The position numbers and the translations under genes were made by a program. From positions 3,658,001 through 3,722,000 of the forward strand of contig OZ244249.1 in the NCBI GenBank assembly GCA_965217135.1: a stretch of DNA of 64,000 bases. The letters run 5' to 3'. The DNA is from HXMU1420-2 sp017643305 (lineage in GTDB: Bacteria > Pseudomonadota > Alphaproteobacteria > Rhodobacterales > Rhodobacteraceae). Shown piece after piece: positions 27,621 through 36,500 of this stretch. The notes beneath the pieces are model-generated. The model did not search any database and had not been told where the DNA came from. It saw nothing but the letters and a program-made list of their open reading frames with translations. Every line of letters begins with the position of its first letter. Position 1 is the stretch's first letter.

Positions 27621-28702
27621 CAGCCTGCCTCCCGCCAGCGGGTCAGCGCATCAATAACGCGGCCTGTTTGTTCGGCGTCCCCCACGGTGATCCGCAGACC
27701 TTCGGGGAAGCCATAACTGCTCACCCGGCGCACCAGAATACCATCTGCCTGCAGCGCGGCGTCTGCAGCGGCGGCCTCGGCTTCGTCTGCCAGGCGCGCG
27801 AGGACGAAGTTGCCAAAACTGTCGTCGCAGGCAAAGCCCAGCTGTCGCAGCGCGCCGGTCAGTCGCGCGCGTTGTTCGGCGTTCAGGTCGGCGCAGTCGG
27901 TGACCCAGCCCTGATCGCGCACAGCGGCCTCAGCGGCGGCCATTTGCAGTTCGGACAGGTTGAACGGCTGGCGGATACGGTTCAGGACCCCGATCATCTC
28001 CAGCGCGGCATAACCCCAGCCAATCCGCAGGCCACCCAGCCCGTAGATCTTGGAAAACGTGCGCGTCATCAACACGTTGGGTCGCTCATCCGCCAGTTTG
28101 ACGCCACCATCATAACCTTCGGCAAACTCCGTGTAAGCGCCATCCAGCACCAGCACCACATTGCTGGGCAGATCATCGGCCAGACGCACAAGGTCGGCGT
28201 CATCCACTATGGTGCCAGTCGGGTTGCCGGGGTTGGCAATAAGCACCACACGGGTGCGCGCGGTGACCGCGTCCAGAACGGCATCCACATCCACAATACG
28301 GTCCTTTTCGGGAACGCAAACCGGTGTCGCCCCGGCCATGCGCGCCAGGATCGGGTACATGGAGAAGCCGTGCTCGGTGTGAATAATCTCATCCCCTGGA
28401 CCGGCATAAGCCTGGGTCACGAATTGCAGCAATTCGTCACTGCCAACCCCACAGATAATCCGATTGGGATCCAGACCGTGAATTTCCCCGATCGCCAGCC
28501 GTAGCGCGGCATGGTCTGTAGAGGGGTAGCGGTGCAACAGGTCCACCTGCGCCGCGATTGCCTGCTTGGCGGCGGGGCTGGGACCAAGAGGGTTTTCGTT
28601 GGAGCTGAGCTTGAGAACATCGGCCGCGCCAGCCAGATGGGATTTGCCCCCCTGATAGAGCGCAATGTCCATGATACCAGGCTGCGGAACGATCTGTGTC
28701 AT
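27620..28702 (-). CDS. hisC: histidinol-phosphate/aromatic aminotransferase
   Basis: A class I/II PLP aminotransferase of 360 residues, normal for HisC. It has LSSNENPLGPSPAA near the N-terminus, the Asn of ANPGNPTGT, the Asp/Tyr of VLDGAYTEFA and the Schiff-base Lys in TRTFSKIYGLGGLRIGW. It converts imidazole-acetol phosphate to histidinol phosphate. Being coupled to tyrC suggests that it also, or mainly, serves Tyr/Phe synthesis. Confidence 0.92.
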   Translation of the reverse strand: MTQIVPQPGIMDIALYQGGKSHLAGAADVLKLSSNENPLGPSPAAKQAIAAQVDLLHRYPSTDHAALRLAIGEIHGLDPNRIICGVGSDELLQFVTQAYAGPGDEIIHTEHGFSMYPILARMAGATPVCVPEKDRIVDVDAVLDAVTARTRVVLIANPGNPTGTIVDDADLVRLADDLPSNVVLVLDGAYTEFAEGYDGGVKLADERPNVLMTRTFSKIYGLGGLRIGWGYAALEMIGVLNRIRQPFNLSELQMAAAEAAVRDQGWVTDCADLNAEQRARLTGALRQLGFACDDSFGNFVLARLADEAEAAAADAALQADGILVRRVSSYGFPEGLRITVGDAEQTGRVIDALTRWREAG

Positions 28703-28773
28703 AGTAATGTCACCTGCTTTCGCGCCGTTCTAGCGGTGCGACTGGTCAGAGGCCAGACAGATTTGGACCGGAA

Positions 28774-28800
28774 CAAAAAACAGGCGGCCAGGGCCGCCTG
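28774..28800 (-). terminator. rho-independent terminator
   Basis: On the minus strand, a stem CAGGCGGC/GCCGCCTG (28781-28800) is followed by a run of six T. It lies 26 bases after the stop of the secreted protein gene that ends at 28826. Confidence 0.85.
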
Positions 28801-28825
28801 TCCCTGTCATGTCGACAGTGCAAGC

Positions 28826-29404
28826 TTAGTAACCGAAGGCGCTGTTGGGCACCCATTTCAGCTTTTCGCCCTTTTTGCCCCATTTCATCATGAGACACTT
28901 GTTACTGTATTTCTGGAAATAGGCGATCTTCAGCGGATACCAGCCTGCCTTAGGCACTTCGACCTCCGTGCGGACGTTCCCGCTGCAGGCCTGACGCCCG
29001 CCAAAATAGCCGACCGTCTTGCCAGAAATCTGAGCTTCGACCCCATCATTGGACCACACTTCGATCACGTAAATGCCGGGTGCGTCGAACTTGATGTAGC
29101 CGCGAATGTCAGCGGCAACATTCTGGCCTTCCTTATGGGTCAGCGTCGGGGCCTCCGGTCCAACGTCACGATAGTCGAGCCCACGCAGCGGCGAGCCCGG
29201 CTTGGCCTTGCTCAGCGTGGACTTGGCTTCCGACAGGCTCTGGATTTTCAGCGGCGGCGGCCCGACGTAGTGGTATTTTACGGACAGCCCCTTTTGGAAC
29301 CCCGATTGTTTACTGGCCGGCGACAGCTTGGCCGGTGCGGCGGCGACAGAGGCTGCCGCAAGAAGGCCCAAAGCAAACGCGACCCCCGAAACAAAACGTT
29401 TCAT
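28826..29404 (-). CDS. secreted PA14-like beta-sandwich protein
   Basis: From ATG 29404, preceded by GGAG at 8 bases, the product has 192 residues with a signal peptide (1-22, ending VAAAP). The mature part has a PA14-like pattern: AADIRGYIKFDAPGIYVIEV, WSNDGVEAQI, GKTVGYFGG, then a GWYPLKIAYFQ strand and MMKWGKKG. PA14 domains often bind carbohydrate in exported proteins. There are two Cys, probably disulfide-bonded. Own terminator at 28774-28800. The domain call is by pattern only. Confidence 0.65.
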   Translation of the reverse strand: MKRFVSGVAFALGLLAAASVAAAPAKLSPASKQSGFQKGLSVKYHYVGPPPLKIQSLSEAKSTLSKAKPGSPLRGLDYRDVGPEAPTLTHKEGQNVAADIRGYIKFDAPGIYVIEVWSNDGVEAQISGKTVGYFGGRQACSGNVRTEVEVPKAGWYPLKIAYFQKYSNKCLMMKWGKKGEKLKWVPNSAFGY

Positions 29405-29577
29405 CAAACGCTCCATAATTCTTTTCGACGCTTGGCCGAACAAATGAATCCCCACCAGAAAGCCTAAGCTGCCAAATTCATTCCAGCAAGCCCACGGACA
29501 TGCGATATCAGGCACTTGTTATCTGATGGCACGCTCCGCAGCAGCTTAGCGCCCGAAGCGCGTTTTGCGACTGCCGC

Positions 29578-29612
29578 AACAAAAAAAGGCCGCCCAAAAG
29601 GACGGCCTTTCA
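29578..29612 (-). terminator. rho-independent terminator of rpsD
   Basis: On the minus strand, AAAGGCCG and the matching CGGCCTTT flank a short loop and are followed by TTTTTTT. It lies about 20 bases after the rpsD stop. Confidence 0.88.
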
Positions 29613-29629
29613 AAACGATCCGGCGTGGA

Positions 29630-30250
29630 TCAGTTCTTGGCGTAAAATTCGACCACCAGGTTCGGTTCCATCATGACCGGGTACGGCACGTCGCCCAGGG
29701 ACGGGGTGCGCACGAATGTGGCTGTCATTTTGGAGTGGTCGGCTTCAATGTATTCCGGAACGTCACGTTCCGGCAGTTGCACGGCTTCCAGCAGTGCGGT
29801 CATCTGCTTGGAGCGGTCGCGGACCTCGATCACGTCGCCTTCCTTCACGCGGTAGGACGGGATGTTGACGATACGGCCGTTCACGCGCACGTGCTTGTGG
29901 TTCACGAACTGACGCGCAGCAAAGATGGTCGACACGAACTTGGCGCGGTAGACAATCGCATCCAGGCGGCGTTCCAGCAGACCGATCAGGTTTTCACCGG
30001 TGTCGCCTTTGACACGCTCGGCTTCGGCATAGATGCGGCGGAACTGCTTTTCAGTCATGTCGCCGTAGTAGCCCTTCAGCTTCTGCTTGGCTCGCAACTG
30101 CAGGCCGAAGTCGGACATTTTGCCCTTGCGGCGCTGGCCATGCTGGCCGGGGCCATATTCGCGACGGTTAACCGGGGATTTCGGACGACCCCAGATGTTT
30201 TCACCCATCCGGCGGTCGATTTTATATTTGGCAGACGTGCGTTTGGTCAC
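29630..30250 (-). CDS. rpsD: 30S ribosomal protein S4
   Basis: S4 binds 16S rRNA and starts small-subunit assembly. The 206-residue product has the N-terminal KRTSAKYKIDRRMGENIW, the GQHGQRRKGKMSDFG segment and the S4 RNA-binding domain with ARQFVNHKHVRVNGRIVN. The start is GTG, with AAGGAGA 8 bases upstream. It is a single gene with its own terminator, as is common in alphaproteobacteria. Confidence 0.97.
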   Translation of the reverse strand: MTKRTSAKYKIDRRMGENIWGRPKSPVNRREYGPGQHGQRRKGKMSDFGLQLRAKQKLKGYYGDMTEKQFRRIYAEAERVKGDTGENLIGLLERRLDAIVYRAKFVSTIFAARQFVNHKHVRVNGRIVNIPSYRVKEGDVIEVRDRSKQMTALLEAVQLPERDVPEYIEADHSKMTATFVRTPSLGDVPYPVMMEPNLVVEFYAKN

Positions 30251-30452
30251 GGCTGATCTCCTTCGTTTCGTGTTTCGAAGGGCGTTGTCCTTTGTCCTGA
30301 TTTGGCAGGACCGACAGGCAACCCCTTGCGGGGGCCACCAACACCAATGAAGCGGCGCTTATAGACGACGAGCGGGGGGTGTCAACGCCTTTAGCATATG
30401 CGCCGCGTTGTGCAGCACATCATGGCCTCGCGCTGTTGGCAGCCAAGCTATT

Positions 30453-31520
30453 TTAGGCAACTTCGTGCATCAGGATGGTTGCTTCGCTGTCCGACAGGTT
30501 CCTGCGGGCAAATGCGCCGTAGCTGTGCGGGTTGTGCTCCAGGTCAGGGTACATGTGCAGTAGACGCAGACGGTCCGCCGCGCTGAGCTCTGACAATTGC
30601 GCATTGGCCGGGTGGAAGCTTTCGGTTTCCACGCCGTTGGCCCAGATCACGTTATGATTGGCGAGCAGCAGGTGGATATAGGTGACCTCCCGCACGTTCA
30701 GATCCACGTGAATGGTTTTTCCGTTCACCAGCCTGTCCGCCGACACCAGCACCTCGTTCGTGTTGAACAGCGCCTGCGCTGTGTGGCCACGGATCAGCAT
30801 CCTGTGTTCGGGTGAGACCAACAGCGACTGATCGGGTCGTTCGATGCCCAGCGCGCCCGCATTGATACGGATGGGTCGCAGCGAAGGACGCACGAACATG
30901 CGCGCACCGGTGATCCGGCGCTGGCCCACCCAGACGATTTCCTGCGCGCCACTGTCGCGGGTCTGCACATAATCGCCTTCGCGCAGCGTTTCGACCGGGG
31001 CAAGCCCGTTTGGTGTGGAAATCCGCGTGCCCGGCGTAAAACATATGACACCGCCATCGGCAGGTTCGCCCAGATGCGCTCGGCGCTGATCAAGGGTTGC
31101 ATGAACAACCCAAAGATCTGCATCGCGCGGCGGTACGGTATCAAGGAACATCAGCAGCGGCCTTGCCCCTGTTTCCACTTCGATCACTGTCACTGAATAA
31201 CTGCGCAAACCGTCCGTCACCACAAAGTGGTTGTCCATCAACGGTTCATCTTCATCGTCGCGGCGCGCCAATTCCGAAATGCCTTCAACTGCTGCCCCAA
31301 CCAGCCTTCGCACACTGCGCGCAGCCCGCTTTCTTACATTGGTGTCCTCATCAGCCTGGCCCAACTGCAATAGACCCGGAGGGCCGTCTACCCGAACGAC
31401 GTCCCCCGACCAAGCCCAGGTTGCCCCAATCGTCAAAGACTCCATGGGGGCGGACTTGAGCCCATCCAGTTTTGTTTGTGACCAGGAAATGACGAACGTA
31501 CCGCTTACGCCCGTTAACAT
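30453..31520 (-). CDS. Hint (hedgehog/intein-type) domain protein
   Basis: The 355-residue product has a variable N-terminal region (1-155) and a Hint_2-type domain (about 160-300). The domain begins with the splice-type Cys in GVICFTPGTRISTPNG and has LREGDYVQTRD, IVWVGQRR, SLLVSPEHRMLIRG and HLLLANHNVIWANG. Such proteins abound in Roseobacters, often as exported or RTX-linked proteins; the Hint domain may self-cleave. Here nothing follows that looks like an extein beyond a 50-residue tail. No signal peptide is visible. Role unknown. Confidence 0.8.
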   Translation of the reverse strand: MLTGVSGTFVISWSQTKLDGLKSAPMESLTIGATWAWSGDVVRVDGPPGLLQLGQADEDTNVRKRAARSVRRLVGAAVEGISELARRDDEDEPLMDNHFVVTDGLRSYSVTVIEVETGARPLLMFLDTVPPRDADLWVVHATLDQRRAHLGEPADGGVICFTPGTRISTPNGLAPVETLREGDYVQTRDSGAQEIVWVGQRRITGARMFVRPSLRPIRINAGALGIERPDQSLLVSPEHRMLIRGHTAQALFNTNEVLVSADRLVNGKTIHVDLNVREVTYIHLLLANHNVIWANGVETESFHPANAQLSELSAADRLRLLHMYPDLEHNPHSYGAFARRNLSDSEATILMHEVA

Positions 31521-31614
31521 TTACCTATGCCTGCCTCAGTATTTTTTATTAACGATTAGTTAACAAAGCTGATTCGGTCTGAGAAGCCATTTGTCAATAG
31601 TTGTGACTTTTTTT

Positions 31615-32595
31615 TCAGAATTGAAACTGAAGTCGCACAGATCCTACCAACTGACTTTCCCGCTGGCTGGTGAATTCCCGGTCCAGCCAGGTCGCGCCAT
31701 AGAAGACGGAAGAGGTTTCGCCCTGCCAATGAAACCCGGCACGGACCCGGTTTCGCGTGTCGGTAAGTTGGAAGCCTCGACTGCTGGGCAGATAGACACT
31801 GTCAAAGACGCGGGCCACATCCGCGCCTAAAACAAAGCTCATGCCCGGGGTTTCCTGTTGAACGACGCGATAGCGCTGCCCAGTCACGTTTTCCCGTGCC
31901 ATCAGTTCACCTAGGCCGTATGTCCCGATGGTCAGGTCGGCCCCGAACCGCACGAGGCTTTCATCGCCGGCACGCAGTTCAGCATAAGGCCGCAGCCGGG
32001 ATTGACCACCGATCTGTATTGTATGTCCCACTTCGCCCACGAGGGTCGGCCAAACCTGGTTGCCGATCTGTCGGCTGAGCACCGCGTTTCTGGGGATCGG
32101 CGCATCAAATATGTCGTGCAGCAATTCCTGCAGATGGTCGAGCTGGGTTTGCGGCCCAATCACCACCAGATCGCTGCCCAGCGCGAATTCGGTGTTGCCC
32201 CGGGACCAATGCGTATGCAGTCCGAAATTTAGAGACCCGGCCCAGGGTCGGTCGGAAGGCACAAACGTGCGCAGGTTTTCGGGCGTTATGATGCGCCCAC
32301 CGATGCGCATTTCCAGCAGGTTGCCAAAACCTGCCGGGGCGCGACCCTGCCAGCTGTCCCAGGCCCAAACCCGCGAGAACGTGTAAGACCCGGTCTGCCA
32401 TCGGTCGTACCGGTCGCCAAGAAAATCGTTGGTAAACATCCGACCGCGCCCGATCTGCCGCCTTTTCGTCGCGGGTGGGAAAATCGATTCATCCAGTTCG
32501 GTAACCGGTGCGATCTGGGGACCAGCATTTTGCGCCATCCCGGAAGATGGCAGAACATTCAACGCGACCAATAGGGCCAATAACCAGCGCGGCAT
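31615..32595 (-). CDS. LpxR-like (DUF2219) outer-membrane protein
   Basis: The 326-residue product has a signal peptide (1-21) and a body of alternating beta strands ending in aromatic VRLQFQF, typical of an outer-membrane barrel. The N-terminal TNDFLGDRYDRWQTGSYTFS and PWAGSLNFGLH segments match the LpxR/DUF2219 family, whose studied members remove the 3-linked acyl chain from lipid A. A conserved-looking GEVGHTIQIG is present. Its strand neighbours are a Hint protein downstream and an acyltransferase upstream. Activity on lipid A is inferred from the family only. Confidence 0.75.
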   Translation of the reverse strand: MPRWLLALLVALNVLPSSGMAQNAGPQIAPVTELDESIFPPATKRRQIGRGRMFTNDFLGDRYDRWQTGSYTFSRVWAWDSWQGRAPAGFGNLLEMRIGGRIITPENLRTFVPSDRPWAGSLNFGLHTHWSRGNTEFALGSDLVVIGPQTQLDHLQELLHDIFDAPIPRNAVLSRQIGNQVWPTLVGEVGHTIQIGGQSRLRPYAELRAGDESLVRFGADLTIGTYGLGELMARENVTGQRYRVVQQETPGMSFVLGADVARVFDSVYLPSSRGFQLTDTRNRVRAGFHWQGETSSVFYGATWLDREFTSQRESQLVGSVRLQFQF

Positions 32596-32716
32596 GAAAA
32601 GAACCTGCTATGTATGCCCCCCCGGGTCATCATCTTATAAGCTGGACCACAACCACAAGCCAGAGTGGCAGCCGCACAACCGAAATGTGTGGCACGAAAG
32701 GCCACAATTCTGCCTG

Positions 32717-33661
32717 TTACTGTGGCGAAACCTCCTGCGCGCGACCTCGCATCACGCGTGACCAGTGTTTGTCATACACAAATCCCCAGTCATGCGGGTA
32801 TTGCAGGAACATCGTTTCCAGGTTGTCCATGCAGGCCTGTGTGGCGGCCATCTGGTCGGTGCAGTCGATAGGGTCGCCCAAATGGCCGACGATCTTGTCC
32901 TGGGTCAGTTCCACCATAACCGGCAACAGAGGCACCCTCGCCCGCGCCGCAAACCGGGCTGGCCAGGCGGGGAACCCAACGGTCTGGCCAAAGGCCTGAC
33001 ATCGGTTCACATCATCATGAGCGTTGTAATCTTCACCTTCAGCCGGGGCGGCCTTGATCCGGTCGACGATGCCGATCACCAGCTTGCCTTCACGCAGGGC
33101 CCGCAAGACGCTGCGCGCCACGGAAACGCTGGAGGAATTGCGCACATCCAACCGCTCGGCCCCAAGGTTGTTGTAATAGACGCGCGTGGCGTCAGCGCGC
33201 GATTGATCGGCGGATTCACGCACCAGCATCAGAACAGGGTATCGGGTAGAGAGCCCGCGGATCATTAGCAGGGAACTGTGACAATGCGGCATGGCCATGA
33301 CCGCGCTGCCATGGGTGCGGATTATCTCGTCCAGCCGGTCCTGCTCCGGTAGTTCCAGCAGCGCGTCGGTTTCTTCGGTCGCACCCAACCGCAGTTTCTC
33401 CTGCCGTCGCAAGGCCCAAACGAAGCGGTCAACAAATCCACCATAGACCGACCGCGCCGTGCCCTGCCCCAGCACGATGGCGAAATCGGCAGCTGTGGAT
33501 TTCAGCGGAACCTTCGGCGCATGGTAGGCTGCCCAAAGGAGGCCGCGCAACGTGCCATAGCCCATGTCCTGAATGGGTTTTGGCGCGCTGGCGATGCCGC
33601 GTGCAGCCAGGTCAACAACACCCCAGATCCGGTCTTTGAACTTGGTGAAACTCTTTGCCAT
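32717..33661 (-). CDS. LpxL/HtrB-like acyltransferase family protein
   Basis: The 314-residue product resembles the lysophospholipid/lipid A lauroyl-acyltransferase family: a core MAMPHCHSSLLMIRGL where the HxxxxD/E motif is expected, then YPVLMLVRES, LREGKLVIGIVDR, a basic-pocket region around FPAWPARFA, and the C-terminal YPHDWGFVYDKHW. The HxxxxD/E motif is not clearly intact (HCHSS), so catalysis is less certain. The first 45 residues look amphipathic, not a signal. It lies 21 bases after nrdJ on the same strand. An LpxR-like gene follows, which fits an envelope-lipid theme. Confidence 0.65.
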   Translation of the reverse strand: MAKSFTKFKDRIWGVVDLAARGIASAPKPIQDMGYGTLRGLLWAAYHAPKVPLKSTAADFAIVLGQGTARSVYGGFVDRFVWALRRQEKLRLGATEETDALLELPEQDRLDEIIRTHGSAVMAMPHCHSSLLMIRGLSTRYPVLMLVRESADQSRADATRVYYNNLGAERLDVRNSSSVSVARSVLRALREGKLVIGIVDRIKAAPAEGEDYNAHDDVNRCQAFGQTVGFPAWPARFAARARVPLLPVMVELTQDKIVGHLGDPIDCTDQMAATQACMDNLETMFLQYPHDWGFVYDKHWSRVMRGRAQEVSPQ

Positions 33662-33682
33662 TGTCTCACGCCTAACTGCGGA

Positions 33683-35968
33683 TTAGCCACATTTCGAATA
33701 CCCGCAGCTGGCGCAGGTCATGCAGCCTTCGACCATGCGCATATCGAACTGCCCGCAGCTGGGGCAGACATTGCCGCGCGGGCCATCGAGATTGACCACT
33801 GCCGCTTTTGGATCGGATTTGAGGCCCAGCCCTTCACCTTCGATGAACCCGATGGCGATCATGTGGCGCTCGATCACACCACCAATCGCGGCCAAGATGG
33901 ACGGGATGTATTTGCCCTCTATCCAAGCGCCACCGCGCGGGTCGAACACGGCCTTCAACTCTTCCACCACAAAGGACACATCCCCACCACGCCGGAAGAC
34001 GGCCGAGATCATCCGCGTCAACGCAACGGTCCAAGCGAAATGTTCCATGTTCTTGGAGTTGATAAACACTTCGAACGGACGGCGGCGATCACCGATGACG
34101 ATGTCGTTTATTGTCAGGTAGATCGCGTGTTCACTGTCAGGCCATTTGAGTTTGTAAGTCTGCCCTTCCAGCGATTTCGGGCGGTCCAGCGGTTCGGACA
34201 TATAAATCACTTCGCCGCCGGCAATGGACGTGCCGTCCTGACCCGGCTGTTCGCCCGGTGCTGTATCGGTGTTTTCCGATACGCTCAGAACCGAGCCGGT
34301 CACATCGTTGGGACGGTAGGTGGTGCAGCCTTTGCAGCCGAGGTCCCAGGCCTGCATGTAGACATCCTTGAACGCTTCAAAACTGATGTCTTCGGGGCAG
34401 TTGATGGTCTTGGAAATGGAACTGTCGACCCAGGTTTGCGCTGCGGCCTGCATTTTCACATGATCTTCAGGCGGCAAAGTCTGGGCGTTGACGAAATAGT
34501 CGGGCAATTCGCGGTCGCCAAATTTGTCGCGCCACATCTGCACGGCATAGTCCACGACCTCTTCTTCGGTACGGGACCCGTCGTTTTGCAAAACCTTGCG
34601 GGTGTAGGCATAAGCAAAAACCGGTTCGATCCCAGAAGACACGTTGCCCGCAAAGAGGCTGATCGTGCCCGTTGGCGCGATAGAGGTCAGCAGCGCGTTG
34701 CGAATGCCTTTTTCCCGGATCGCCGTCCGCACATCATCGTCCATCTGGGTCATGTTTCCGCTCGCCAGATACGGCTCTGCGTCGAACAGCGGAAACGCCC
34801 CTTTTTCCTGCGCCAGATCGGCGCTGGCGAGGTACGCCGCGCGAGCGATGGATTTCATCCATGCTTCGGTCTGGGCTACGGCCACGTCGGAACCATAGCG
34901 CAACCCCATCATCAAAAGTGCATCGGCCAGCCCGGTCACGCCTAGCCCAATGCGCCGCTTGGCCTGCGCCTCAGCCGCCTGTTCGGGCAGCGGAAACTTG
35001 GACACGTCCACGACATTGTCCATCATTCGGATGGCCGTGGCGACCAGGTCTTGCAATGCGGTCTCGTCAATGGCCGCCGTTGCCTCGAACGGGTCTGTCA
35101 CGAGCCGCGCAAGGTTGATTGAGCCCAGAAGGCAGGCACCATAGGGCGGCAGCGGCTGTTCGCCGCAAGGATTCGTGGCCGAGATCGTTTCGCAATACTG
35201 CAGGTTGTTGGCGGCGTTGATGCGGTCGATGAAGATGACGCCGGGTTCGGCGTAATCATAAGTCGCCTGCATGATGCGGTTCCATAGGTCGCGGGCCTTC
35301 ACAGTTTGGTAGACCCTGCCGTCAAACACCAAATCCCACGCCGCGTCTGCCTTGACCGCGTCCAGGAAAGGGTCGGTCACCAGGACCGATAGGTTGAACA
35401 TACGCAGGCGGGCGGAATCGGCCTTGGCCGAGATGAAATCTTCAATATCGGGATGATCACAGCGCATCGTGGCCATCATGGCCCCGCGCCGGGATCCAGC
35501 AGACATGATCGTGCGGCACATCGCATCCCAAACATCCATGAAGCTGAGTGGTCCGCTGGCATCCGCCGCCACGCCCGATACTGCCGCGCCCTTGGGCCGG
35601 ATGGTGGAAAAATCATAGCCAATGCCGCCACCCTGCTGCATGGTCAGCGCGGCCTCTTTCAGCATCTCGAAGATACCGCTCAGGCTATCGGGAATGGTGC
35701 CCATGACAAAGCAGTTGAACAGCGTCACCTGCCGCGCGGTGCCAGCCCCAGCGGTGATGCGGCCGGCGGGGAGAAATTTGAAATCCTCCAGGGCAGCATA
35801 AAACCGGCCTTCCCAGGTTGCGGGGTCGGATTCCGCCCGCGCCAAATCCCGCGCGATGCGGCGCCACGTGTCCTCGACCGTCTGATCGATTGGCGTGCCG
35901 TCGGCATGTTTGAACCGGTATTTCATATCCCAGATCTGTTCGGCTATTGGAGCGGCAAAGCGGGTCAT
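33683..35968 (-). CDS. nrdJ: adenosylcobalamin-dependent (class II) ribonucleotide reductase
   Basis: The enzyme makes deoxyribonucleotides using coenzyme B12. From ATG 35968 (GGAAAGA 9 bases upstream) the product has 761 residues. The N-terminal FLPAGRITAGAGT, LFNCFVMG and GGGIGYDFSTIRPKG segments, the active-site MSAGSRRGAM region, a central NLQYCETISATNPCGEQPL loop with the radical-site Cys, and a C-terminal zinc-ribbon-like tail (CPSCGQF...CASCGYSKCG) are all in place. The window thus predicts dependence on made or imported cobalamin for DNA synthesis, unless another class exists elsewhere. Confidence 0.95.
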   Translation of the reverse strand: MTRFAAPIAEQIWDMKYRFKHADGTPIDQTVEDTWRRIARDLARAESDPATWEGRFYAALEDFKFLPAGRITAGAGTARQVTLFNCFVMGTIPDSLSGIFEMLKEAALTMQQGGGIGYDFSTIRPKGAAVSGVAADASGPLSFMDVWDAMCRTIMSAGSRRGAMMATMRCDHPDIEDFISAKADSARLRMFNLSVLVTDPFLDAVKADAAWDLVFDGRVYQTVKARDLWNRIMQATYDYAEPGVIFIDRINAANNLQYCETISATNPCGEQPLPPYGACLLGSINLARLVTDPFEATAAIDETALQDLVATAIRMMDNVVDVSKFPLPEQAAEAQAKRRIGLGVTGLADALLMMGLRYGSDVAVAQTEAWMKSIARAAYLASADLAQEKGAFPLFDAEPYLASGNMTQMDDDVRTAIREKGIRNALLTSIAPTGTISLFAGNVSSGIEPVFAYAYTRKVLQNDGSRTEEEVVDYAVQMWRDKFGDRELPDYFVNAQTLPPEDHVKMQAAAQTWVDSSISKTINCPEDISFEAFKDVYMQAWDLGCKGCTTYRPNDVTGSVLSVSENTDTAPGEQPGQDGTSIAGGEVIYMSEPLDRPKSLEGQTYKLKWPDSEHAIYLTINDIVIGDRRRPFEVFINSKNMEHFAWTVALTRMISAVFRRGGDVSFVVEELKAVFDPRGGAWIEGKYIPSILAAIGGVIERHMIAIGFIEGEGLGLKSDPKAAVVNLDGPRGNVCPSCGQFDMRMVEGCMTCASCGYSKCG

Positions 35969-36071
35969 CAGGTTGTCTTTCCGGACTTTGGGTCTGAGTA
36001 CGTTGGCACAATTGGTTGCGGCGAAGTGAGAGAGCACTACACTATCACGCAGTGGTCGTGGGGACTAGCCT

Positions 36072-36497
36072 TTGACAATCAATCTGATCAAGCTGTGCGT
36101 CGGTATCGACACGGCAGAAGCACTGGAAGCATGGCAGGCCGTGCGCCGCAAAGAATTGCCCGGTGAACTGCCGCGCCATGTCACGCGGATGTGGCCGAAA
36201 CGGGAAGCTGAGCTGCTGGATGGCGGCTCGCTCTATTGGGTGATCAAAGGGCAGGTTCTGTGCCGTCAGAAGATTCTGCGGTTGGACGAAGTGCGCGGCG
36301 AAGACGGTATTCGACGTTGTGGCATTGTGCTGGAGCCGGCTTTGCACCGCACGGTTAGCGCGATCAAACGTCCGTTTCAGGGCTGGCGCTACCTGAAGCC
36401 CGAGGATGCGCCCGCCGACTTGCCAACAGGCCGGCGGGCGGAAGAGGATATTCCCGCCGACCTAAACCGCGCCCTGGCGGAGATCGGCGTGATCTGA
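36072..36497 (+). CDS. DUF1489 family protein
   Basis: The 141-residue product (NLIKLCVGIDTAEALEAW, TRMWPKREAELLDGGSLYWV, QPFQGWRYL-like end) is the alphaproteobacterial DUF1489 family, of unknown function. The start is TTG with GTGGGGA upstream; there is no better ATG. It converges on the NRPS/PKS gene with only 3 bases between the stops and no terminator, so transcripts must overlap. Confidence 0.8.
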   Translation: MTINLIKLCVGIDTAEALEAWQAVRRKELPGELPRHVTRMWPKREAELLDGGSLYWVIKGQVLCRQKILRLDEVRGEDGIRRCGIVLEPALHRTVSAIKRPFQGWRYLKPEDAPADLPTGRRAEEDIPADLNRALAEIGVI

Positions 36498-36500
36498 CCT

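Noticed and set aside
32596..32999. Cys-rich short plus-strand frame upstream of the acyltransferase end
   Set aside because: It overlaps the real gene antisense and has no recognisable features beyond chance Cys codons.
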